A stretch of DNA of 64,000 nucleotides, from NCBI GenBank assembly GCA_903844155.1, contig CAIMSU010000166.1, positions 1 to 64,000 of the forward strand. The letters run 5' to 3'. Origin of the DNA: an uncultured Pseudomonadota bacterium. Its GTDB lineage: Bacteria; Myxococcota_A; UBA796; SXON01. Below, piece by piece: positions 57,535-64,000 of this stretch (position 1 is the first letter of the stretch; every line of letters begins with the position of its first letter). The notes beneath the pieces are model-generated. The model saw nothing but the letters and a program-made list of their open reading frames with translations. It ran no database searches and had not been told where the DNA came from. The translations under genes and the position numbers were made by a program.

Positions 57535-58463
57535 TGTTCAAAACCCTCTACACCCAGCACACCCAATTCGGCCCGGTCTCCTACAACAGTTGGGGCCTGA
57601 CCTTCATGCTCGCGTTCATCTTCGCCGCGATGGTCGCGCACCACCGCGCGGCGCGGGTAGGCATCGACCCCGACAAGCTCGTTGGCGTCTACCTGATCGC
57701 CGTCTTCGGGGGCCTCGGCGGGTCCCGGCTGCTGCACCTGTTGATGTCGGACGACAAGTCAGCGTTCTACGCCAACCCGATGATCTTTTTTGACCTTACC
57801 AAGGGCGGTTTTGCCGTCTACGGTGGGTTCATCGGCGCGGGCCTCGGCGCCGCGGCGTACGCAAAGCTCCGCGACATCCCCATCCTGAAGATGACCGACG
57901 CGCTCTCGCCGACCGTCATGCTCGGCGAGGCGATCGGGCGCGTCGGTTGCTTCCTCGCGGGGTGTTGCCATGGCCGGGTGACGGAGGTGCCGGCGAACGC
58001 GATGGCGCTGCTGCCAGCGTCGTGGGGACCGCAGCTCTGGCTGGTGCCGGGGCCGCCGTTCCTCATTGAAATGATGGTCGACGGGGTCGGCGAGAACCAC
58101 GTGCCGGTGCTGGCGACGCAGCTCTACGAGAGCTTCGCCTCGGTCGCGATCTTCCTGTTCACCTCGTGGATGTGGGCGAAGTACCGCAAGTTCGACGGGC
58201 AGATCACCGGCATGGTGACGATGCTCTACTCGGTCTGGCGACCGTTCAACGAGTCGCTGCGCGGCGACACCGTCCGGGGCACCGGGTACGACGTCGGGGG
58301 CATGGTGCTGACGACGTCGCAGGTCATCGCCATCCCGATGTTCCTGCTTGGATTGGCGATCTTCCTCTACAATCTTCGCCGTGGCGTCGCCCCGGAGCAG
58401 CCCTACGAGCCCCGCGCCATGGACGACAGCGGCGTGCCAGGCGGATCGGCGCCGCGGATCTGA
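57534..58463 (+). CDS. lgt: Prolipoprotein diacylglyceryl transferase
   Basis: 309 residues, about seven membrane segments. Signature G-R-V-G-C-F-L-A-G-C-C-H-G, which is the deltaproteobacterial form of the Lgt signature around the essential Arg, plus G-G-F-A-V-Y-G-G-F-I-G and the terminal L-T-T-S-Q-V-I-A-I-P-M. It attaches diacylglycerol to the lipobox Cys, consistent with the many lipoproteins in this window. It is translationally linked to the peptidase gene. Confidence 0.93.
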   Translation: MFKTLYTQHTQFGPVSYNSWGLTFMLAFIFAAMVAHHRAARVGIDPDKLVGVYLIAVFGGLGGSRLLHLLMSDDKSAFYANPMIFFDLTKGGFAVYGGFIGAGLGAAAYAKLRDIPILKMTDALSPTVMLGEAIGRVGCFLAGCCHGRVTEVPANAMALLPASWGPQLWLVPGPPFLIEMMVDGVGENHVPVLATQLYESFASVAIFLFTSWMWAKYRKFDGQITGMVTMLYSVWRPFNESLRGDTVRGTGYDVGGMVLTTSQVIAIPMFLLGLAIFLYNLRRGVAPEQPYEPRAMDDSGVPGGSAPRI

Positions 58464-58508
58464 CGCCACTCCGCGCGATGTTGCGCACAAACGGGGTATC
58501 GTAGGGCC

Positions 58509-59576
58509 ATGAAGCCCCTCCTGCGCCTGACCACCATCACCCCGCGAACCGGCGAGACCGTCATGTCCCGCCGCAACGTCCTCCTCTCCGCCGCGGCCGT
58601 CACCGCCGCCGCCTGCGTGAAGGACGGCAAGGACACCGCGCAGCCGTTCGATACGGCCGGGCTGGCGGACACGGGTATCGACCCCACTCCCCCGGGCGCG
58701 ATCACCGCAAACGACAGCTTCTACGTGACGAGCATCTCGTCACCGCCCACGATGGACGCCGAGAGCTGGACCTTCACGTTCATGGACCGCGGCGCCGTGA
58801 CCCTCGTCATGAGCCGCGCCGCCCTGCTCTCGCTGGAGGCGCGCGACAAGGAGCACACGCTCATGTGCATCGGCGGCGGGCCCCGCAACCTCGCCATCGG
58901 AAACGCCGTTTGGACCGGCCTTCCGCTCACCGAGATCCTCACCGCGCTGAATGTGCCGATCCCCGACGGCGTCGTGGAGATCAAGTTCGTCGGCGCCGAC
59001 GGGTACAGCACCTCCGTCCCCATCTCGGACCTCTACGACGAAGGCCTGCACGGCCCGCTCTGGCTCGTCTGGAAGATGAACGGCGAGGACCTGCCGCCCG
59101 AGCACGGCACCATCTGCCGCTTCCTCACCCCCGGCCGCTACGGGCAGAAGAACCCGAAATGGCCGATCTCGATGGAATTCATCGACACGCCCTACCTCGG
59201 CTTCTGGGAGAGCTACGGCTGGTCGGACGACGCGAGCTACTACCCCACCGGGCTGCTGCTCAACCCGTCCATCTACACGACCGCAGCCGTCGGCCCGGCG
59301 ACGATCTCCGGCGTCGGCTTTGCCGGCAAGGACCCGGTCGTCGCGGTGAATGTGCGCGTCGACAGCGGCGAATGGCAGCCGGCGACGATCACCTACAGCC
59401 CCGGCGCGGACATCTGGGTGGTGTGGACGTTCCACTACGACGTGCTCGAGGGCGAACACACGGTCCAGGTCCAGTCGGTAACGGCGAGCGGCGCCGTCTC
59501 CAACGACAACCCCGACGGCACCGGTGTTCAGGACGGGTACGACGGCAGCATGGAGATCACGATCAAGGGGGTCTGA
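58509..59576 (+). CDS. Tat-exported molybdopterin-domain lipoprotein (sulfite oxidase-like)
   Basis: 355 residues. Near the N-terminus S-R-R-N-V-L-L-S-A-A-A is a twin-arginine motif followed by A-A-A-C (lipobox), so it is probably a Tat lipoprotein; Met19 is a possible start. A DTG-type spacer leads to an oxidoreductase molybdopterin-binding domain with the candidate Mo-ligand Cys in H-T-L-M-C-I-G-G, V-W-T-G-L-P-L-T-E-I-L and D-G-Y-S-T-S-V-P. The C-terminal part (about 235-355) is the Mo-co dimerisation fold. The substrate is unknown. Confidence 0.84.
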   Translation: MKPLLRLTTITPRTGETVMSRRNVLLSAAAVTAAACVKDGKDTAQPFDTAGLADTGIDPTPPGAITANDSFYVTSISSPPTMDAESWTFTFMDRGAVTLVMSRAALLSLEARDKEHTLMCIGGGPRNLAIGNAVWTGLPLTEILTALNVPIPDGVVEIKFVGADGYSTSVPISDLYDEGLHGPLWLVWKMNGEDLPPEHGTICRFLTPGRYGQKNPKWPISMEFIDTPYLGFWESYGWSDDASYYPTGLLLNPSIYTTAAVGPATISGVGFAGKDPVVAVNVRVDSGEWQPATITYSPGADIWVVWTFHYDVLEGEHTVQVQSVTASGAVSNDNPDGTGVQDGYDGSMEITIKGV

Positions 59577-59629
59577 CTTTTTTGGTCTGGCGGCGGGCCG
59601 AGGGGCGGTCGGGCGTGTAGCTTGCCGGG

Positions 59630-61306
59630 ATGGTTTCGCTCCTGCCCTACGTCGCCGCCGGTCTCGCGATCGCGGGGCTGATCAGCTTTCACGAATTCGG
59701 GCACTTCATCGTGGCGAAGGCGCTCGGCGTCTACGTCCGTGTGTTCAGCCTCGGCTTTGGCGGCCGCATGTTCGGCGTGCGGTGGGGCGGGACCGACTAC
59801 CGCGTGTCCTGGATCCCGTTCGGCGGGTACGTACGGATGGCGGGCGGGGACCCGTTCGCGGAAGGGGGTGCGGAGCCCGAGGACGAGGAGCCGGTCGCGC
59901 ACGAGCAGCAGTTCATGTCAAAGCCGCCCTGGAAGCGGCTTTTGATCGTCATGGCGGGCCCTGGATTCAACCTGGCGCTCCCCTTCGCGCTCTTCACCGC
60001 GCTCGGGGCCCTCGGGGAGCCCCAACCTGCCGCGGAGATCGGCAAGGTGGAAGCGGGATCGACGGCGGAGAAGGCCGGGATCCACGTCGGCGACGACATC
60101 GTCTCGGTCGACGGGCACCACGTATTGTCCTGGTACGACCTGCTGGATGAGTTCAAGGCCTCGACCAGCGATGTCATCGCGCTCGACCTCACCCGCAACG
60201 GGGCGGCTGTCCACGTCGACCTGCCCTTCGTCGCGCCCGATCCCGCCGAGGGCGACACCACCCGGGACCCCTACGACTACGGCCTGGGCGTGTACTGCGC
60301 CGACTCCGAGATCGCGGTGGACGACCCGAAGAGCCCCGCGGGGGTCGCGGGCCTGAAGACGGGCGACCTCGTGACCGCCGTCAACGGCACGCCCCTCCAC
60401 ACCTACCATCAGCTCGCGGACGCGCTCGCCGCCATCCCGCAAGGCTCCGGCGTAGAGATCGGCTTCAAGCGCCAGGAGACAGCGTCCACCGTCACCTTCT
60501 CCGACGCCGGCTGGACCCCCGCGCCGCAGCCCGGCGACGACGCCGTGTGGACCCGCTGGGGCATCGCCTCCATCGCGCTGACCGTGGACCGCGTGGAACC
60601 CGCCTCCGCCGCCGCGAAAGCCGGCATGCTCCCCGGTGACCGGGTGCTGGCCGTCGACGACACCCCCGTGCACGCCTGGTATGACCTGATCAAGAGCGTG
60701 AGCGAGACGGCGAGCGGCGAGGGTCAGGCGATGACCGCGCACGCGCTCACCCTCACGATCCGCCGCGACGGCCTCGTCCAGCCGATCGCGATCACCCCGG
60801 ACGTCGTGACCGACAGCGACGAGCGCGGCAAGTACCACACCCGCGCGCGCCTCGGCCTCGCCGGCGCCGGAATCGCGGTCACCGGCCCGAGCGTCTCGCG
60901 CGTGTACCCGATCGGTCAGGCGTTCACGCGCGCCTGTGACCAGACCTGGCAGCTCTCCACCTACATCGTGGACACGCTCTCGCACCTCGTGATCGGGCAG
61001 CGCGACCCCAGCAAGACGCTCGGCGGGCCCGGCCTCATCTTCGGCCAGCTCAAGCAGGCCGCGGAACAAGGGATCCTGCCCCTGCTGCGCCAGATCGGCA
61101 TCCTGTCCATCAGCCTCGGCATCCTCAACCTCGTGCCCATCCCCATCCTCGATGGCGGGCAGATCTTCATGTACGTCGCGGAGTGGCTGCGTGGTCGGCC
61201 GTTGCCGCAGCGCGTGCGGGAAAGGGCCCAGCAGATCGGCATCATCTCGGTCGTGCTGCTCCTGTTCGGGGTCATGCTGATGAACTACGTGAAGCCCCCG
61301 GGGTGA
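59630..61306 (+). CDS. rseP: Site-2 protease RseP with three PDZ-like repeats
   Basis: 558 residues, about 100 longer than E. coli RseP. H21-E-F-G-H25 in the first membrane segment and N-L-V-P-I-P-I-L-D-G-G in the third are the metal and catalytic sites. Between them three PDZ-like segments can be traced (about 125-190, 220-285, 320-395), each with G-x-x-x-G-D-x-I/V/L-x-x-V-D/N-G/D. RseP-type proteases cut membrane-bound anti-sigma factors and remnant signal peptides. TsaB follows with a GTGA overlap. Confidence 0.92.
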   Translation: MVSLLPYVAAGLAIAGLISFHEFGHFIVAKALGVYVRVFSLGFGGRMFGVRWGGTDYRVSWIPFGGYVRMAGGDPFAEGGAEPEDEEPVAHEQQFMSKPPWKRLLIVMAGPGFNLALPFALFTALGALGEPQPAAEIGKVEAGSTAEKAGIHVGDDIVSVDGHHVLSWYDLLDEFKASTSDVIALDLTRNGAAVHVDLPFVAPDPAEGDTTRDPYDYGLGVYCADSEIAVDDPKSPAGVAGLKTGDLVTAVNGTPLHTYHQLADALAAIPQGSGVEIGFKRQETASTVTFSDAGWTPAPQPGDDAVWTRWGIASIALTVDRVEPASAAAKAGMLPGDRVLAVDDTPVHAWYDLIKSVSETASGEGQAMTAHALTLTIRRDGLVQPIAITPDVVTDSDERGKYHTRARLGLAGAGIAVTGPSVSRVYPIGQAFTRACDQTWQLSTYIVDTLSHLVIGQRDPSKTLGGPGLIFGQLKQAAEQGILPLLRQIGILSISLGILNLVPIPILDGGQIFMYVAEWLRGRPLPQRVRERAQQIGIISVVLLLFGVMLMNYVKPPG

Positions 61307-61983
61307 GGCTGCTCGCGATCGAGACGGCCGGCCCGGTCATCGGCGTTGCGGCGTTTGTGGGTGGTAATTGTGTGTTTTCGGCCGAGGAGCGGATCGTGCT
61401 CGGGGCCGACGGCTGGCTCCTGCCGAAGGTCGCGGAGGCGCTCGCAGCCGCGAGGGCGAGGGGGCGAAGCGGGGCGGGCGGGCTGGATGCCAACAACGCT
61501 GTGCTGGACGCGATCATCGTGGGTGTTGGGCCGGGCGCGTTCACGGGCGTGCGGGTGGGCGTGGCGACGGCGTTGGGACTGGCGACGGCGCTGGGGTGCA
61601 CGGTGATCCCGGTCTCGTCGCTGGCGATGCGAGCGGCGGCTCACCCCGGGCACGCGCGCCTCACCGTCGCGCTCGACGCGCGCAAAGGCAAGGTCTACGC
61701 TGCGGAGTTTGACACGCGCGGGCACGTCCCCGTCGCCCTCGGACCCGAACGCGACGAGGCGCCGGAGAGTGCCCTGACCGGCGAAGGGGCGCTGGTCGGC
61801 GAGGCCGCGCTCGTCTACGAAGCACTCGCTGGCGAGGGCCGGATCGTCGACGATCCCGGCGCCATCGGCATCTCAGCGGCTGTCGCCTTCGCCGGCCTGC
61901 CTGCCCTGGACGCCGCTGCCGTACGGCTGACGTACCTGCGCGGCGAGGAGCAGGTGGTGACGGTGGCCAAACCCCGCCGGTGA
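61303..61983 (+). CDS. tsaB: tRNA threonylcarbamoyladenosine biosynthesis protein TsaB
   Basis: 226 residues from GTG 61303, overlapping the rseP stop (GTGA). N-terminal L-L-A-I-E-T-A and the G-V-G-P-G-A-F-T-G-V-R-V-G motif with following A-L-G-L-A-T-A-L are the TsaB hallmarks; A-L-D-A-R-K-G-K-V-Y-A-A is also conserved. TsaB assists TsaD in making t6A37 on ANN-decoding tRNAs. An Ala/Arg/Gly-rich insertion (about 50-62) is unusual. It ends four bases from the convergent DsbA-like gene. Confidence 0.9.
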   Translation: MRLLAIETAGPVIGVAAFVGGNCVFSAEERIVLGADGWLLPKVAEALAAARARGRSGAGGLDANNAVLDAIIVGVGPGAFTGVRVGVATALGLATALGCTVIPVSSLAMRAAAHPGHARLTVALDARKGKVYAAEFDTRGHVPVALGPERDEAPESALTGEGALVGEAALVYEALAGEGRIVDDPGAIGISAAVAFAGLPALDAAAVRLTYLRGEEQVVTVAKPRR

Positions 61984-61987
61984 CGGT

Positions 61988-62716
61988 TCACCCCCCCGTC
62001 TCGCCCGCGACGGACGGCAAGGGCTGGTGCGCCCGCGCCGCGTCGATGGCCGCTGTCGCCGCTGCCGCGCCACCGTGGATCTGGATCCAGCGCGGCCCCC
62101 ACGGCCCGTACACGAAGATGGTCGGAGTCCCCTCCACTTTCACCGCCTCAGCCTCCTTCAGATCCTGCGCCAGCACCGCCGCCGGCTCCGGACCGGCGAG
62201 GCAGGCGTCAAAGCGCTTCCCCGCCACGCCCGCCTGCTTTTCGAACCCCGACATGTCCGCGAGCATGTCCTGGTGCGAGTACAGCAGGCCCGCCAGTGCA
62301 TCAAACTTGCCCTGCTCGTTCGCGCAGATGACCGCGGCAGCCGCTGCACACGCGAACTCATGGCGTGCACCCTCGATATCCGGGTTGCACAGCCCGCTGA
62401 TGGGGTAGTGCTTGACGACGAGGCGCACGTCCGCGTGCTGATGCACGTAGCTGTCCATGACACCGAAGGCTGGGCCGCAGAACGGGCACTGTAAATCGGA
62501 GAATTCGAGGATGGCGTAGGGGGTTCCGCGCGCGCCGACCACGCCGTCTTTGGCGTCCTCGACAACCGGGCCCGCCGGGATGGTGGCGACGGGCGGAGCG
62601 CCGGGCGGCTGCGTCAGCGGCGGCGTTGGCGGGACCAGCTCGGGGGGCGGGACGGGCTTGGCACAGCCGGCGAGGACGAGGGCGACCAACGGGAAAGTCA
62701 AGAAGCGCGAGGGCAT
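61988..62716 (-). CDS. DsbA-like thioredoxin-fold lipoprotein
   Basis: 242 residues. Lipobox V-L-A-G-C (Cys18), Pro-rich spacer (about 20-50), then a thioredoxin/DsbA fold: L-E-F-S-D-L-Q-C77-P-F-C80, V-K-H-Y-P-I, and the cis-Pro segment V-E-G-T-P-T-I-F-V. It should catalyse disulfide formation or isomerisation in the periplasm, tethered by lipid. Similar proteins are in cytochrome c or protein-folding systems; no partner is adjacent. Confidence 0.87.
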   Translation of the reverse strand: MPSRFLTFPLVALVLAGCAKPVPPPELVPPTPPLTQPPGAPPVATIPAGPVVEDAKDGVVGARGTPYAILEFSDLQCPFCGPAFGVMDSYVHQHADVRLVVKHYPISGLCNPDIEGARHEFACAAAAAVICANEQGKFDALAGLLYSHQDMLADMSGFEKQAGVAGKRFDACLAGPEPAAVLAQDLKEAEAVKVEGTPTIFVYGPWGPRWIQIHGGAAAATAAIDAARAHQPLPSVAGETGG

Positions 62717-62725
62717 CGTCGCCGG

Positions 62726-63628
62726 CTATCCCGCGATTTGTCGCTTCGGCTCGGTGCGCCGGGCGACGAGGATGAGCGTCTGCGGACGACCACGCCTCGG
62801 AAACCACGCGCCGAGCCGGTACGTGAGCCAGAAGCGCAGCCGGTTCGTCAGCCGGCCGAGCCCCAACGCGCGGAGCACGGCGGGGCCACGCTTTTCGGGG
62901 ATCCGCGAGTACCGGTGCAGGGCGACGAGGTCCAGATCGACCATCGTCAGCAGCCGGCCGAGGGACGCCTCGCCGAAGAAGGTGAGATGCTCGGGCAACT
63001 GGAAGCGCTCCGTCGCGGCGATCAAGCCGTGGTAGCGGGGGTCGACATCTGCGAAATTTCCTGTTTCAATGACCATGATCCCACCCGGGGCCAGCCGCTC
63101 CGCCATCAATCGCAGCGCGGCGACAGGGTCGTCGAAGTGCGAGAGGACGTTCACATGGACGATGACGTCAAAAGGCCGGCCGCCGAAGCTGGTGGACGAA
63201 AGCGGCGCTTCTTCACAGGCAACGCCGCGAACACGCAGGAACGTGGCGAGGACGGCGTTTGGCTCGATGGCGGAAACGTCGTAGCCCCGGGTCTGTGCCT
63301 CCGCGAGCAGAACGCCCCCGCCGGCCCCGACCTCCAGCACCGTGCACGCCGGACCTTGCGCGAGGACGTGCGGGCGGAGCAGGTCGAGCACGTGGCGCGC
63401 CCGGGCGACCGCGTAGGGGTCGCGCGCCTTCGCGACGTGCACGCGCGCGGCGGTCTGCGAGGCGTCGTGCTCGTAGATCGCCAGGACCTGCGAGGGCTCC
63501 GGGCGCGGTGTCACGTAGATGAGCCCACAGCCGACGCACCGAAAGGCCGTGTGCCCGCTCTCGGCGATCGCAGGCGCCTCCCCGGCTCGCGGGCGACCTC
63601 CGCACAACGGGCATCCGACCTCAACCAT
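62726..63628 (-). CDS. Class I SAM-dependent methyltransferase with N-terminal zinc ribbon
   Basis: 300 residues from ATG 63628. N-terminal C-P-L-C-G-G and F-R-C-V-G-C-G-L-I-Y-V form a zinc ribbon found in natural-product and sugar methyltransferases; motif I is V-L-E-V-G-A-G-G-G, and F-D-V-I-V-H-V-N-V-L-S-H follows. The P-E-H-L-T-F-F segment is shared with the methyltransferase_23 group. The C-terminus is Arg-rich, perhaps membrane-binding. The substrate cannot be told. It lies nine bases from the DsbA-like gene on the same strand. Confidence 0.82.
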   Translation of the reverse strand: MVEVGCPLCGGRPRAGEAPAIAESGHTAFRCVGCGLIYVTPRPEPSQVLAIYEHDASQTAARVHVAKARDPYAVARARHVLDLLRPHVLAQGPACTVLEVGAGGGVLLAEAQTRGYDVSAIEPNAVLATFLRVRGVACEEAPLSSTSFGGRPFDVIVHVNVLSHFDDPVAALRLMAERLAPGGIMVIETGNFADVDPRYHGLIAATERFQLPEHLTFFGEASLGRLLTMVDLDLVALHRYSRIPEKRGPAVLRALGLGRLTNRLRFWLTYRLGAWFPRRGRPQTLILVARRTEPKRQIAG

Positions 63629-63712
63629 CCGCCCGCCTATCGCATCACCGGCCTCGCCAACGCGGCGGCGGGGGGGAACTGACGCGGGCTGCCGGCCGTG
63701 GTAGTCCTCTGG

Positions 63713-64000
63713 ATGCCTTCGGTTTCCCCCGCCACGACGGCGCGAATCCTGCTCGTCGAGGACGACACCACCGACCCCGGCCTCCACGCTGCCCTCGGGG
63801 ACGGGGGCCATGCGATCTCCCGCGTCGACGACGCCGAATCGGCCGTGACGGCCCTCCTCGCGGCCCCGTTTGACTTGATCCTCAGCGATGTCCACCTCCG
63901 CGACGGCACCGGCTTTGACCTCTGCCGCCGCGTGAAGGCCACCCCGATGCTCGCGAAGCTGCCCGTGCTGCTGGTCACCAGCGAGGCCGAGCCCATCAAC
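63713..64000 (+). CDS. Response regulator receiver domain, cut by the window end
   Basis: Open frame from ATG 63713 to the last base (96 codons) without a stop. The CheY-like fold is clear: R-I-L-L-V-E-D17-D18, phosphoacceptor D59 in L-I-L-S-D-V, the G-T-G-F-D-L loop, and L-P-V-L-L-V-T-S. The output domain lies beyond the window. Family length and target are unknown. Confidence 0.85.
   Translation, partial: MPSVSPATTARILLVEDDTTDPGLHAALGDGGHAISRVDDAESAVTALLAAPFDLILSDVHLRDGTGFDLCRRVKATPMLAKLPVLLVTSEAEPIN

Overview
The window is GC-rich chromosomal DNA with genes packed end to end and very many start/stop overlaps (ATGA, GTGA). It most likely comes from an uncultured Myxococcota or related deltaproteobacterial lineage. 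The support is lipoproteins with Asp/Thr/Gly-rich (DTGGDTG-like) linkers, a MYXO-CTERM-like tail on a secreted lipase, FHA, pseudokinase and Pro/Ala-rich signalling proteins, class III-type PHA synthases, and a SpoVR/YeaH pair. No rRNA, tRNA, CRISPR array or complete insertion sequence was found. The first gene may begin left of the window, and a response regulator runs off the right end.

Layout. 0-7.2 kb: secreted hydrolase, beta-helix lipoprotein, GT-C glycosyltransferase, DnaC-like ATPase with a helical partner, and an outer-membrane protein. 7.2-10.1 kb: a translationally coupled operon of a ubiquitin-like/transmembrane/RING-like protein, a P-loop ATPase, a histone-deacetylase-like hydrolase and a small membrane protein. 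The reading frame of that last gene is interrupted by TGA, and the TGA is followed at the E. coli fdhF spacing (18 nt) by a hairpin with a GGUCU loop. I read it as a selenoprotein. 10.1-24.6 kb: FHA protein, glycosyltransferase and DUF547 operon; HTTM pair and GreB; pirin, Kelch lipoprotein, methyltransferase; lipase, hydrolase and porin-like operon. 24.5-28.7 kb: acyl-CoA synthetase, two PhaC paralogues and a PhaE-like protein.

The stretch from about 28.7 to 46.1 kb looks like one sigma-54 island. Four matches to the sigma-54 consensus (TGGCAYG-N4-TTGCW) stand directly before a hemerythrin-radical SAM fusion, a fasciclin lipoprotein followed by tryptophanase, a tandem universal stress protein, and a RIC/ScdA-type di-iron repair protein. 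A weaker candidate precedes the PHA operon. A 29-bp dyad (TA-N2-AAAA-N2-GACG-N-CGTC-N2-TTTT-N2-TA) occurs once between the divergent usp and ric promoters and twice, 31 bp apart, upstream of the PHA operon, as enhancer sites would. The usp promoter may drive a nine-gene transcription unit: Usp, LuxR regulator, fatty acyl-AMP ligase, NAD-epimerase, acyl carrier protein, acyl-CoA dehydrogenase, B12-type radical SAM, second radical SAM, and a metallo-beta-lactamase-like protein without the usual metal motif. Together these suggest a programme for oxygen limitation or nitrosative stress that includes carbon storage and an uncharacterised acyl-ACP/radical SAM pathway.

46-64 kb is mostly housekeeping and envelope biology: gluzincin peptidase, long-chain acyl-CoA ligase, pseudokinase, rhodanese, SpoVR/YeaH, M3 peptidase, Lgt, molybdopterin lipoprotein, RseP with three PDZ-like repeats, TsaB, DsbA-like lipoprotein, methyltransferase and response regulator.
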